Shown one piece after another: positions 18,747 through 27,725 of a stretch of 64,000 bases of DNA (within the stretch, counting starts at the first letter, position 1; every line of letters begins with the position of its first letter). Location of the stretch: contig JANJXX010000004.1 of assembly GCA_024720975.1 (NCBI GenBank), positions 1 to 64,000 of the forward strand, written 5' to 3'. This DNA is from Candidatus Panguiarchaeum symbiosum (GTDB lineage: Archaea; Asgardarchaeota; Njordarchaeia; Njordarchaeales; Panguiarchaeaceae). Below the pieces are notes generated by a model, which saw nothing but the letters and a program-made list of their open reading frames with translations, did not search any database and was not told the DNA's origin. The translations under genes and the position numbers were made by a program.

Positions 18747-19559
18747 TTGATTTTAGCTGAGTGGGGAAACCCTTTGGAGGCACAGTCCTTGTTGGGGCGT
18801 CTAACCGAAAAGCTCCAGGGATTCACCATTGAAAAAGTCTTGCGATTCGAAGAGATTTATGACGAACAATTTCACGCACTAAAGTACTTGTACGAGAAGT
18901 TAGGAAACAAAGTGATATTTCTAGGATTGGTTGTTTTAAATGCACTAGTAAGCTACAGACTCAATTGCGTTGCTGAAAGATATTGGTGGGAATTTGCTAG
19001 ATATTTCTCCATGGTCAAGAATATTAGTCTCGAAAATCTTCCAGATTATTTCATAGAATTCTTGAATAAATCAACATGCGGATCAAGACTTAGAGAACAA
19101 AAAATTTTAAGAGTCAAGCGTTCACAGGATGTTATCAGAAGGCGCATTAATCAAATAAACTGGCTCCTAAAAAATCAGAGAACCTTCATGCTGGAACTTT
19201 CTGAAGCTCTCAATACCAAGCCCTCTAGCAAGACTATAGTATTTGCAATTAAAATGTTGAACTACGCCTTGCGAATTATTACTGGACAAAAAATCGTGGC
19301 TCCAATGAGTATAGACATCCCACTTGACTCAAGGATAATTAAAATCTCTAGAGTACTAAAAATCAAAAATCCTTTAGAATTCTGGAGAAGACTCTCACGA
19401 AAGCTCGGAATACCACCACTTCATCTAGACTCACTACTCTGGATAGGGCTCCGCATAGCACCTGACATAGAAAACTTGAGGAAGTTCCTTTCAGATGAAA
19501 AACTCGTCGAATTCTTACTCATTATGAGAGAGATTCATGACTTGATTCAGCACGTCTAA
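18747..19559 (+). CDS. Archaeal 8-oxoguanine DNA glycosylase/lyase AGOG
   Basis: A 270-residue helix-hairpin-helix glycosylase of the AGOG family (PF09171). The family features are present: LNALVSYRLNC...YWWEFARYFS, KTIVFAIKMLNYALRI with the catalytic lysine at K169 and IPLDSRI with the catalytic aspartate at D194. AGOG removes 8-oxoguanine and nicks the abasic site. The start is TTG at 18747 with no strong GGTG motif, so it is less certain than the rest. It follows the YkgJ-like gene by 49 nt and its 3' end overlaps that of moaE (opposite strand) by 38 nt. Confidence 0.85.
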   Translation: MILAEWGNPLEAQSLLGRLTEKLQGFTIEKVLRFEEIYDEQFHALKYLYEKLGNKVIFLGLVVLNALVSYRLNCVAERYWWEFARYFSMVKNISLENLPDYFIEFLNKSTCGSRLREQKILRVKRSQDVIRRRINQINWLLKNQRTFMLELSEALNTKPSSKTIVFAIKMLNYALRIITGQKIVAPMSIDIPLDSRIIKISRVLKIKNPLEFWRRLSRKLGIPPLHLDSLLWIGLRIAPDIENLRKFLSDEKLVEFLLIMREIHDLIQHV

Positions 19560-20112
19560 TATTAATCTTTATTCTGAGTCCCTCTACATCCTGGCAAAGG
19601 TCTGTTCCTAGCAGATCCTTAAGGAAATTTATGACCTTACCCTTGTCCTTTACCTCCGCCTCCCTACCATCAATTATAATCTGAATACCCTTAGGGCGTT
19701 CATCTTTTATCCAATATGCTCCATCATTTGTGATCTCTTTTTTCCATATCGGTACGCCAGCCTTGATTCTATCCAAAATTTCATCAAGTGCTAAGAGACC
19801 CTCAGTTCTGTGCTTGCTAGCTACACCAATTATCATAGTCTCATCGCCAACTGATAGCTCACCTACTCTATGTTCTACTATCGCATCTATCAGACCATAC
19901 CTAACTACAACATCCTCTACTATTTTTCGCAGAGAGTTTTCCGCCAAGCTCTCTTGTGCCTCATATACGAGTTTATTAACAGTTCTTCCTTTACTCTCCC
20001 CTCGAACAAGACCAATAAACAACACTATAGCACCAATGTTATTACTCCTAGCTTTGAGCTCTCTGACGACCTCTTCAATTTGACTAAGTTCACTTCTTAC
20101 ATTAATTCTCAT
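19522..20112 (-). CDS. moaE: Molybdopterin synthase large subunit MoaE
   Basis: A 196-residue MoaE. The core (GAIVLFIGLVRGESKGRTVNKLVYEAQ, IVEHRVGELSVGD, ASKHRTEGLLALDEILDRIKAGVPIWKKE) contains the lysine and arginine residues that bind precursor Z and accept sulfur from MoaD. A C-terminal extension of about 45 residues (PKGIQIIIDGREAEVKDKGKVI) goes beyond the usual 150-residue length. ATG at 20112 follows GGTGG at 20116-20121. It lies directly after two MoaD-like genes on the same strand, so the three form a molybdopterin synthase operon. Confidence 0.92.
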   Translation of the reverse strand: MRINVRSELSQIEEVVRELKARSNNIGAIVLFIGLVRGESKGRTVNKLVYEAQESLAENSLRKIVEDVVVRYGLIDAIVEHRVGELSVGDETMIIGVASKHRTEGLLALDEILDRIKAGVPIWKKEITNDGAYWIKDERPKGIQIIIDGREAEVKDKGKVINFLKDLLGTDLCQDVEGLRIKINIRRAESSHESLS

Positions 20113-20113
20113 T

Positions 20114-20407
20114 CTATCCACCTGAGCCCAGTGGTAAAAAGTCGATCACGTCTCCATCACAGAGGCGAATTCTGCTTAAGTCTTGGCTGGGATTCACTAT
20201 TCTATTGTTCAAAGCAATTAAAATACCACTTTTAAGTTTCTGTCTATCATCAAGAAGAGAGTTTTGCTTATCCCTCAAGATTTCAGAAAGACTAGCTAGA
20301 ACATCTGCCAAGAACTCTACATTAGAAAGCGTTAGGTGAGAGAGACCTACCTCTTCCCTCAACCAAGCAAAAAACCTGACCTTCACTTTTGCCAAAACGA
20401 ATCCCAT
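20114..20407 (-). CDS. moaD: MoaD-like ubiquitin-fold sulfur carrier (copy 1)
   Basis: A 97-residue beta-grasp protein ending in GSGG, the di-glycine tail that carries sulfur as a thiocarboxylate after adenylation by a MoeB/ThiF-type E1. VKVRFFAWLREEVG, LVxLNNRIV-type strand and GDVIDFLPLGSGG are the MoaD landmarks. It ends 1 nt before moaE starts, so this copy is the most likely molybdopterin synthase small subunit. ATG at 20407 is the only good start. The next gene upstream is a second paralogue. Confidence 0.87.
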   Translation of the reverse strand: MGFVLAKVKVRFFAWLREEVGLSHLTLSNVEFLADVLASLSEILRDKQNSLLDDRQKLKSGILIALNNRIVNPSQDLSRIRLCDGDVIDFLPLGSGG

Positions 20408-20424
20408 ACCATGATGAAATAACC

Positions 20425-20712
20425 TTATCCTCCACCTCCAGGTGGGAATATCGATATCTCATCTCCATCATTTACGAGGGTATCAAGCCCTTTGGAAAAG
20501 CGTATATTAATACCGTTCACTAATATTAGGAGCGAACTATATTCATTCCAAAGGCTAACCAATTTTTCGGAAACATTTTTACCTAAAGCACCTTGGAGAG
20601 CATTAATCACATCCCTAACCGTAATTGGGTCCGAGAGATTTAATTTTAAATCCACCTCTTTTGATCCAACGAACTCCCGGAGAATCCCAAAGAACCTCAC
20701 TCTTACTCTCAA
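20425..20712 (-). CDS. MoaD-like ubiquitin-fold sulfur carrier (copy 2)
   Basis: About 95 residues, MoaD fold, ending in PPGGGG. It shares the VRVRFFGILREFVGSKEV start and LLILVNGINI plus VNDGDEISIFPPGG end with MoaD but is clearly divergent from copy 1 next door. In archaea related SAMP/MoaD proteins serve tungsten/molybdenum pterin synthesis, tRNA thiolation or protein tagging, so the two copies may have different clients. I chose TTG 20712 behind GAGGGAGTG; a TTG at 20742 gives a longer form without a ribosome-binding site. Confidence 0.83.
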   Translation of the reverse strand: MRVRVRFFGILREFVGSKEVDLKLNLSDPITVRDVINALQGALGKNVSEKLVSLWNEYSSLLILVNGINIRFSKGLDTLVNDGDEISIFPPGGGG

Positions 20713-21001
20713 AGACACTCCCTCTGAGAGGAACGCGTTCAATTTAAGATCATTCTTATTGCCCTAAATTTCTTATCATTACACGCAAAGACTATTTAAG
20801 AGAATGCATTATTATTAGCTGAATTTCTATAAAAACTCAATTGTATACCCAACTCTTTTCTAAACACTCTGCAAGAGAAATCACGACGGTTTTGGAAAGT
20901 ATGTGCATTTCGCTATGGTTTCTATAAGAGAAACCTGTATATACATCACATATATTAAGGAGATTTTTTGTATTACTAATGCACTCACCCTGGTTGAGAG
21001 A

Positions 21002-22891
21002 ATGCCCGGTGGATACATGGGTAAAATTCTGAGAGTAAACCTTACAAAGGGTAAAATAAAAGAGGAACGTCTCCCTGAAGATGTCCTACGAACGTGGATT
21101 GGAGGAAGAGGTCTTGGAGTTTACATAATGCTAAAGGAGGTCGATCCAAAAGTCGACCCATTTAGTCCCGATAACAAGATAATTATTCTCACGGGACCAC
21201 TAGTTGGTATTCCTGGTGTTCCATCCAGCGGTAGATGGGCTTCGGTAACGAAGTCTCCATTAACAAATACTATTCATGATTCCCAATGTGGAGGAAAATT
21301 CGGTCCTGAGCTCAAATTCGCTGGTGTGGATGCGATTATTATTGAGGGAGCTTCAAAAAAACCTGTCTATCTCTGGATTCATGATGGGAAGGCCGAGCTA
21401 AGAGACGCAAAGCACTTATGGGGCAAGGATACTCATGCAACAACAAATATAATTAAGGAAGAATTAAGCAAAGAGATTGGCGCCGATGAGGCTAAAAACA
21501 GCAAAGTATTATGCATAGGGCCTGCTGGAGAGAATCTGTCGAGAATTGCAGGTCTAATAAGCGACTATAATAGGGCAGCCGGAAGAGGTGGTCATGGAGC
21601 TGTCTTTGGCTCCAAAAAACTCAAGGCAATCGCAGTGAGAGGACATGCAAAAGTACCAATAGCAAACGAGGCTGCATTCAAAGATGCCGCGGCTAAAGTT
21701 ATGGAGAAAATTAAGAAGAGCCCCATAACGTCTGAAGCTCTACCTAAATTTGGAACTGCAGTGCTCGTAAATATTATTAATCAACATGGTATATACCCAA
21801 CACGAAACTTCCAAACTGGAGTATTTCCAGAGGCAGATAAAACAAGTGGAGAAACATTAGTTGCAACGATACTAGACAAGGAGCTTACTGCGGAGGAAAT
21901 CTGCTGGGGTTGTCCGATTGGTTGCGCGAGGGGAACAAGAATAACAACACCACCTTGGACTGGTGAAGGAGGAGGACCAGAATATGAGACAACATGGGCA
22001 TTTGGAGCGCAAACCGGCACGAGCGATTTAGCGGCAATATCTAAAGCAAATTATCTCTGCAATGAGCTGGGTCTAGATACTATATCGATGGGACATACAA
22101 TCGGTACTCTTATGGAGCTCGTAGAAAAAGGCAAAGTTCCTAAGGAAAAATTGAGAGGCTTACGTGTGACATGGGGAAGTCCTGAAGCTCTAGTGGAACT
22201 AACCTGGAGAACAGCCTATAGATCTGGTATAGGTGATGATTTAGCTGAGGGTGCTCTTAGGTTAGCACAAAAGTACGGAGCACCAGAGTTAGCGATGGTT
22301 GTGAGAGGACAGGAACTACCAGCATACGATCCTAGGGGAGCCCAAGGACATGGACTTGCTTACGCTACAAGTAACAGAGGCGGCTGCCATCTAAGGGCAT
22401 ATCTTATTGCTCCGGAGGTTTTAGGAGTTCCAGAACTTGTTGATCGGTTTAAGACTGAAGGGAAAGGACCCCTCGTCAAACACTTCCAGGATGTCTTCGC
22501 AACTATAGACTCGCTGGTAGTATGCGTCTTTACCTGCTTTGCCCTGTGGTCTGAGGACTATGCTGCTCTCCTCTCGGCTGTAACGGGTTGGAACTATACT
22601 GCCGCGGATATAGAAAAAATTGGAGAGCGCATCTATAATGCTGAGAGAGTATTCAATATACTAGCATTCGGTGATGGCCGACAGTACGATACACTACCAA
22701 AGAGACTTCTGGAAGAGCCTATGCCAGAAGGCCCAGCCAAAGGCCATGTCACGAGATTGGGAGAAATGCTAGATGAATATTATAAGGCACGTGGTTGGAT
22801 TGATGGACGTCCAACAAAAGCTAAATTGACCGAGTTGGGACTTGACTGGCTCATAACACCATTGGAAAAGAAAGGTCTACTACCAGGCTGA
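21002..22891 (+). CDS. aor: Tungsten aldehyde:ferredoxin oxidoreductase
   Basis: A 629-residue AOR-family enzyme that oxidises aldehydes to acids with ferredoxin, using a bis-pterin tungsten centre and one 4Fe-4S cluster. The N-terminus MPGGYMGKILRVNLTKG, WIGGRGLGVY, SPLTNTIHDSQCGG and AAGRGGHGAVFGSKKLKAIAV match AOR; CWGCPIGCARG plus VVCVFTCFALW supply the cluster cysteines. ATG at 21002 aligns with family starts; ATG 21017 behind GGTGG is an alternative, whereas the frame opening at 20903 has an unsupported leader. Moco genes precede it, and a W-enzyme radical SAM protein lies at 53.5 kb. The exact aldehyde is unknown. Confidence 0.92.
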   Translation: MPGGYMGKILRVNLTKGKIKEERLPEDVLRTWIGGRGLGVYIMLKEVDPKVDPFSPDNKIIILTGPLVGIPGVPSSGRWASVTKSPLTNTIHDSQCGGKFGPELKFAGVDAIIIEGASKKPVYLWIHDGKAELRDAKHLWGKDTHATTNIIKEELSKEIGADEAKNSKVLCIGPAGENLSRIAGLISDYNRAAGRGGHGAVFGSKKLKAIAVRGHAKVPIANEAAFKDAAAKVMEKIKKSPITSEALPKFGTAVLVNIINQHGIYPTRNFQTGVFPEADKTSGETLVATILDKELTAEEICWGCPIGCARGTRITTPPWTGEGGGPEYETTWAFGAQTGTSDLAAISKANYLCNELGLDTISMGHTIGTLMELVEKGKVPKEKLRGLRVTWGSPEALVELTWRTAYRSGIGDDLAEGALRLAQKYGAPELAMVVRGQELPAYDPRGAQGHGLAYATSNRGGCHLRAYLIAPEVLGVPELVDRFKTEGKGPLVKHFQDVFATIDSLVVCVFTCFALWSEDYAALLSAVTGWNYTAADIEKIGERIYNAERVFNILAFGDGRQYDTLPKRLLEEPMPEGPAKGHVTRLGEMLDEYYKARGWIDGRPTKAKLTELGLDWLITPLEKKGLLPG

Positions 22892-22922
22892 ATTCTCCCT
22901 CTTTCTCATTTTTATCCTCGAA
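22892..22922 (+). terminator. Pyrimidine-rich terminator after aor
   Basis: A C/T-rich run with CTCTTTCTC and ATTTTTAT directly follows the AOR stop codon. Without a stable stem this is the usual archaeal U-tract terminator pattern. The call rests on composition and position. Confidence 0.35.
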
Positions 22923-23113
22923 ATAACCCTACTAAATGAAGTTCTAACTATGCAGAAGTCACCTAATACATTAAAAGAGCTGCTGGGATTTTTATCTCTT
23001 TATCTAGTATTAATTGCACATTTAATACAAGAAGATACTGGGTATGATGAGAAGGAGAAGTACCGAAGAGCTGAGGAGGGCTCTACGGTCTGATGATAAT
23101 TTCTTAGTGCTCG

Positions 23114-23989
23114 CTAGAAGAGCCTCTTTATCACTAAACTACCCTGTCGCACGCCCAATGATTGTGCTATTGGCTCACACTTGGCCTTTAAGAGAACATA
23201 AACAGGTTTCTCCAGTTTATACTCGGTCAATGTTTCATAGGCTCCCATGCCTTTTGCAATCACCAAATCACTATCACTTAATGTCTCCTTAAACTTCTCT
23301 GTCGAATACTCTAGCACAACTCCAACAAGATCTCCTACCGGGACTAATTCCGCAACCTCCTCAAATCCTAATGACTTGGCCTCCTCAACAGTTATGTCAT
23401 TTAGAACTGGTGATGCCCTAGCACCGACGTATATCTTATTAGAGAACTTGCTTAAATATCTTACCGCATACAGATCTATAACCGCCTCTCCTGCATTATC
23501 TAGGATGTACAAAATACGATTTGCCTTACTCACTGAATTGTATAATTCCTTGCTATCGTCTATAGCTAAATTATTTATGCTTGTAGTTAACTCATTCTCA
23601 AAAGTCTCTAGCGAGAACTCATACCCTTTTACAAACCACTCAACGGCATTTGCGGCAGCGGCTAGGATCATTATTCTTCTGAAGTTTTCGTATGTCAAAT
23701 CATCTAAACTGACTGAGGAGAATACCTTTTGGGCAACTTCCTGCGCGACTTTATTACTTTCCTCTTTAAGTGTCCTGTATGGATCCTTAACGCCAGTTTT
23801 TTCCGCAATGATCCTCTCTCGCTTAGTACCAAGGATTGCAGGAATACTCTGCTGTGTGAATTCCTCCACTAGCATGTTTGCAACTTGCCTTAGAGCTTCT
23901 ATTACTACTCTCTCGTCTTCTGACAACAACTGCAGAATTCTTAGAGCTCTTTCGAGCAAGCATACAAAGCATGATGCTTTAACTTTCAA
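23114..23989 (-). CDS. DUF89 family metal-dependent phosphatase
   Basis: A 291-residue DUF89/ARMT1-type protein. Visible marks are the N-terminal SCFVCLLERAL (CxxC), ILYILDNAGEAVIDL, YVGARASPVLNDITVEEA and VIAKGMGAYETLTE, then VYVLLKAKCEPIAQSLGV. The family is known as damage-control phosphatases that dephosphorylate toxic sugar or cofactor phosphates; the substrate here is not evident. The start is TTG at 23989 behind GGTG. It diverges from a small ORF at 24055 with about 65 nt between the starts. Confidence 0.87.
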   Translation of the reverse strand: MKVKASCFVCLLERALRILQLLSEDERVVIEALRQVANMLVEEFTQQSIPAILGTKRERIIAEKTGVKDPYRTLKEESNKVAQEVAQKVFSSVSLDDLTYENFRRIMILAAAANAVEWFVKGYEFSLETFENELTTSINNLAIDDSKELYNSVSKANRILYILDNAGEAVIDLYAVRYLSKFSNKIYVGARASPVLNDITVEEAKSLGFEEVAELVPVGDLVGVVLEYSTEKFKETLSDSDLVIAKGMGAYETLTEYKLEKPVYVLLKAKCEPIAQSLGVRQGSLVIKRLF

Positions 23990-24054
23990 TGACTTACACC
24001 AGTAATACTCAACCTCTAATAACTAATTTCACTGAATTAACTGGTGGATCCTTT

Positions 24055-24270
24055 ATGAGCAAAAAAGGACTACCACAAGCTTCGATAAGGCTTATGGGCG
24101 ATAAGGAACTAGTAGCAAAGTTAGTTCCGGTAATATTGAAAGCCTTAGAAAGCAGCGGCTTTGATTTCACAGCCCCACGAGAGTATCCTATGTATAAGGA
24201 TAAGAAGAAAAGAAAGGAAATAGATCCAAATAGGAGTAGGATCTATATGACGGTTTATGGCAGCGTCTAG
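24055..24270 (+). CDS. Small conserved-looking protein, unknown function
   Basis: A 71-residue basic protein (SKKGLPQASIRLMGDKELVAKLVPVILKALESSG, then PREYPMYKDKKKRKEIDPNRS, ending in YMTVYGSV). A short beta-alpha-beta shape is possible, with a K/R-rich loop that could bind nucleic acid. ATG at 24055 is preceded by GGTGG at 24040-24044, which makes it a better start than the 66-nt longer frame. Its 3' end overlaps that of the ABC permease by 4 nt on the other strand. I do not recognise a family. Confidence 0.6.
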   Translation: MSKKGLPQASIRLMGDKELVAKLVPVILKALESSGFDFTAPREYPMYKDKKKRKEIDPNRSRIYMTVYGSV

Positions 24271-25877
24271 AGATACTCAGTTGCCTCCATTCTTCCAAGG
24301 TACATACCGGCCAACTTAAAGAGTTTTCTTCTTGCAAAGAAGCTTCCCACAAGAGCTCCCACGCTGGCGATAATGATGTAGGTAAAATATTCAAGTGCGG
24401 GCAGTATGACAAATCCTATGAAAGAATTAATGATAATTATGACGAATAACATCGCTATTACAACGATTGTGCCGGTCCATTTGAGTGCTCTTCTAGGGTT
24501 GTCTGCCTTATAGTCAGTCCATCTAACGACTATGTTAACGGTAAGACCTGTCGTTATGAGTGCTATAATTACCACGTAAAGTATGATGATGGAAGCTATT
24601 TGCATACCCAGAGACATTATACTCATAGGTATTAGTAGCACTATTGTTATTCCGACTATTATGTCAGAGACCAAAGATTTAGCTCTGATAATTTTTGTTG
24701 GATCAATTGGACTTGAAAGTAGTAATGCTAAATTCTTCCTTTCCATGGCCATGGCGGTGGATATAATTGTCATTGGTGAAATTACAGATATCGCTGATGA
24801 TATCACTAAAAACATGTAAGCTCTCATGAACTGAAGCATCTCTGGTGTCACATTCCCATCAACGCTAATGTTAGAATACATCAGCAGCATGAAGATGAAT
24901 ATTACATATGTGAATATTATAGATGATACCACCGCTGGCTCACGGGTAATCATACGCAACTCTTTTCTAAATAATCCTCTAACTTCTTGACCATACAATC
25001 TACATATAAGCCCCTTTCTGGGAGTATACTTTACGATAATGCGCTCCTCAGGACTCTTTATTGCTCCAGTTATATATTTTCTCTGCAAAATTGACGATGT
25101 TCCTTCTATTAGACTCACTGAGAGTCCTAGTGATAGCGCTAGCAGAACGTATTCTGTAGGATTTGTTGCCAGGTACAACGGACTTGAGTACCATCGGAAA
25201 GGTGATATCACGCTTGATAGGATTTTAGAGAAGTGCTGAAGGGCGCTTAAAGTTGTAGGTTCGAAGCTAAGTACAGACACATAGACAAACCCAGCAAAAA
25301 TTGCAAGCGTACTCCAAATCACAAGTTTTTGTCTTATTGAGAGCTTAACGTAAAATACACCTAGAGCCGCCCCAACTGACGCAAATGCTATAATTCCAAT
25401 TAATAAGTTTATGCTGAAGAGTATTACCTGCAGTATACTAAAGCCTGCTGCTAAGAGAATTTCTATTATTGGAGGGTATGCAATTATCATTATGAGCAGA
25501 GTAACAGCGAGGCTATTATTTATTAAAACCGTTCTGAAGACATCCTTTGGATTCGTAGGAGAACTTAATAGCAGGTTTATTATCGCTCTTTGTCCTTTCC
25601 TAACAGACGTTATTATTGAGAATCCGCCACTTAAAGCAAAAATCATTAAAGTAAAGATTAAGATTTGTATTCCAGTTCTTATTTCTTCCTGGAATTCCTG
25701 TAACACTTCCTTAACTTCTGGTATACTAAGAACTGCATGAGTCACCAGTACATATAAAACTAGAAGGACTAAGCCTATGATAAAACCAGCTACCCGTGAA
25801 GACTTCGCTCTGATATATCCTAAAAAGCTTTTAAGGTCGTACTTAAGTACAGTCTTATATACCTCTAGAGCGCCCAA
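24267..25877 (-). CDS. ABC-2 type exporter permease
   Basis: A 536-residue membrane protein with about 12 hydrophobic segments arranged as two six-helix halves, each with cytosolic loops of RKGQRAIINLLLSSP and ERKNLALLLSSPIDP type, which is the duplicated ABC-2 permease pattern. TTG at 25877 lies behind GAGGGAGA. It overlaps the 3' end of the ATPase gene by 23 nt, so the pair is translationally coupled. The substrate is unknown; such exporters move lipids, drugs or peptides. Confidence 0.85.
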   Translation of the reverse strand: MGALEVYKTVLKYDLKSFLGYIRAKSSRVAGFIIGLVLLVLYVLVTHAVLSIPEVKEVLQEFQEEIRTGIQILIFTLMIFALSGGFSIITSVRKGQRAIINLLLSSPTNPKDVFRTVLINNSLAVTLLIMIIAYPPIIEILLAAGFSILQVILFSINLLIGIIAFASVGAALGVFYVKLSIRQKLVIWSTLAIFAGFVYVSVLSFEPTTLSALQHFSKILSSVISPFRWYSSPLYLATNPTEYVLLALSLGLSVSLIEGTSSILQRKYITGAIKSPEERIIVKYTPRKGLICRLYGQEVRGLFRKELRMITREPAVVSSIIFTYVIFIFMLLMYSNISVDGNVTPEMLQFMRAYMFLVISSAISVISPMTIISTAMAMERKNLALLLSSPIDPTKIIRAKSLVSDIIVGITIVLLIPMSIMSLGMQIASIIILYVVIIALITTGLTVNIVVRWTDYKADNPRRALKWTGTIVVIAMLFVIIIINSFIGFVILPALEYFTYIIIASVGALVGSFFARRKLFKLAGMYLGRMEATEYL

Positions 25878-26646
25878 TTTTCTCCCTCATCCTAAGGAAT
25901 TCCATTATGGTTTCGTATTCTGGACCACCAGTAAGCTCGAAATATAAGTCTCTAAGTCTGCCACCTTCAGCTGTTTCAGCTCTTATATCTCTAGGAGAAC
26001 CCTCCCATATTTTCCGCCCTTTGTGAATAATTACTATGCGATCAGCTAGAACCTCCGCAACTTCTAGTATGTGAGTAGTAAACAGTGTTGCAACTCCTTG
26101 TTTCTTCAGACCGGTTAGAATTACCTCTAGTGATGCGATACTCTTTGGATCAAGATTAGCTGTTATTTCATCAATTATGAGTAATTGAGGATGGTGTATT
26201 AGGGCCATTATTATGGCTAATTTTCTCTTCATGCCTGCCGAATATGTTGACACTGGTTGATACAATGCCTGCCCCATTTCCAGGATCTGAACTAGTCTCA
26301 TAAGCTCATCTTCATGCTCTCTTAGATCGAGCCGCCAGAGGTCAGCAACTAAACTTATGTTCTCAAAGCCCGAAAGATTTTCATAAACATAAGCCTCTTC
26401 CGGAACGAACCCAATGTATTTTTTAGCCTTTATTGGCTCTTTGGTTATACTATTTCCGAATATGTAAACATCACCCTCCGTAGGTCTGAGTATACCAGTG
26501 GAGATCCTCATTAATGTCGTTTTACCACTACCATTTGGACCAAGTAGGGCGACTATTTCGCCTTCATTTACTCTCATATCAAAGTTGACAACAGCAGAAG
26601 TTCCGTCATAAACCTTCGTCACTCTATCAAACACAAGCGCTACCAC
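25855..26646 (-). CDS. ABC transporter ATPase
   Basis: A 263-residue ABC ATPase of the ABC-2/DrrA type: Walker A GPNGSGKTTL, Q-loop region FVPEEAYVYENLSG, signature YSAGMKRKLA, Walker B LLIIDEITANLDP and the switch histidine in TTHILEVAE. I start it at GTG 26646, 5-6 nt behind GGTGTC; the longer ATG at 26670 lacks a ribosome-binding site. It is the first gene of the leftward exporter operon. Confidence 0.88.
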   Translation of the reverse strand: MVALVFDRVTKVYDGTSAVVNFDMRVNEGEIVALLGPNGSGKTTLMRISTGILRPTEGDVYIFGNSITKEPIKAKKYIGFVPEEAYVYENLSGFENISLVADLWRLDLREHEDELMRLVQILEMGQALYQPVSTYSAGMKRKLAIIMALIHHPQLLIIDEITANLDPKSIASLEVILTGLKKQGVATLFTTHILEVAEVLADRIVIIHKGRKIWEGSPRDIRAETAEGGRLRDLYFELTGGPEYETIMEFLRMREKIGRSRGI

Positions 26647-26838
26647 TTTAGACACCAATAGTGGTCTCATAATAGCTTCAATGTATTGACTGCATTTAAA
26701 AGCCTATCATAGAACTACGGTTCGAAAGGTTCTGAAAGGAATTTTGGATAGAACCATCAATGCAATTCATTATTCAAGGACAGTAAGTTAATTAGCGAGG
26801 TATACGGAATGTATGGGCATATGTTCAAAAATAGTTAT

Positions 26839-27576
26839 TTAAGTCCCAGTGATCTCAGTTTGTTGTTGATATTTTGATTTTCTGTACCATCCTTTGATTA
26901 TGAACCATAATATTGCAGATGCCACTGAAATCCATATGAATATCTCGAGCTTTGTGAACCACTCTCTAATAAGAACATAGTTCTCTCCAAGTTTTACACC
27001 CATGAAGATTAATATGAAACTCCATATGAGACTTCCGGTGAAGGTCAATAATGTAAACTTTGCTATGTTCATTCTTCCGAGGCCTGCTGGTACTGATATC
27101 AACTCTCGATATCCTGGAATCATCCTACCTACTAGAACTGCTACCTCTCCATACTTACTGAAGAATCTTTCAGACACTTCTAGATGCCTTTCGTTGAGTA
27201 GGAAATATTTTCCATATTTCATTATGAATGGTCTCCCGAGGTACATACTAGCCAAATATATTAGTAGCATTCCAAGAACGTTGCCTAAGGTTGCTGCTAG
27301 TATTGAATAATAGAAGACCATTTTGCCTCTAGCCACAAGAAAACCAACGAATGGTAGGACTAGTTCCCCTGGGATTACTGGGTATATTATCTCTATGAAT
27401 GCTAATAAGAACACTCCCAAATATCCAAGGTTACTGATCAAATTAACTACAAATCGCATGACCTCTATGAACACTCCGCCGCTTGGAGTACTCAGTTGAA
27501 ATGCAGAATTAATGATTACTCCTAAGACTATAGGACCGAAGACCATTGCTGAGAATAATTTATCTATGTGATCCAT
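26839..27576 (-). CDS. DedA/VTT-domain membrane protein
   Basis: A 245-residue protein with about five membrane segments. The DedA signature is clear: FIEIIYPVIPGELVLPFVGFLVARG, then GNVLGMLLIYLASMYLGRP, FFSKYGEVAVLVGRMIPGYRELISVPAGLGRM and F-loop helices. DedA/VTT proteins are thought to scramble or flip phospholipids and to influence membrane potential. ATG at 27576 follows CAGGGG; the longer GTG frame starts upstream of that motif. It is monocistronic, in a region between the ABC operon and the MoeA-fusion gene (divergent). Confidence 0.83.
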   Translation of the reverse strand: MDHIDKLFSAMVFGPIVLGVIINSAFQLSTPSGGVFIEVMRFVVNLISNLGYLGVFLLAFIEIIYPVIPGELVLPFVGFLVARGKMVFYYSILAATLGNVLGMLLIYLASMYLGRPFIMKYGKYFLLNERHLEVSERFFSKYGEVAVLVGRMIPGYRELISVPAGLGRMNIAKFTLLTFTGSLIWSFILIFMGVKLGENYVLIREWFTKLEIFIWISVASAILWFIIKGWYRKSKYQQQTEITGT

Positions 27577-27725
27577 AATCTTCCCCTGAGTGAGCACGCG
27601 ATCTTGTTAAGAGGTTCACTAAGACACAATGATGCAAATAATCCTTAAAGCTTTAAAAAAGCTGTCACTGCCTCTTTTTGATGAATATTTTAACCATTAA
27701 TAAATGATGTTAGTAGGTGGCATTC

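Noticed and set aside
23044..23292. 82-residue + strand frame near the DUF89 gene
   Set aside because: It lies opposite the DUF89 coding region and has no ribosome-binding site; judged a shadow frame.
25256..25275. GGTTCGAAGC resembling a tRNA T-loop
   Set aside because: It lies inside the ABC permease coding region and has no matching acceptor or anticodon arm.
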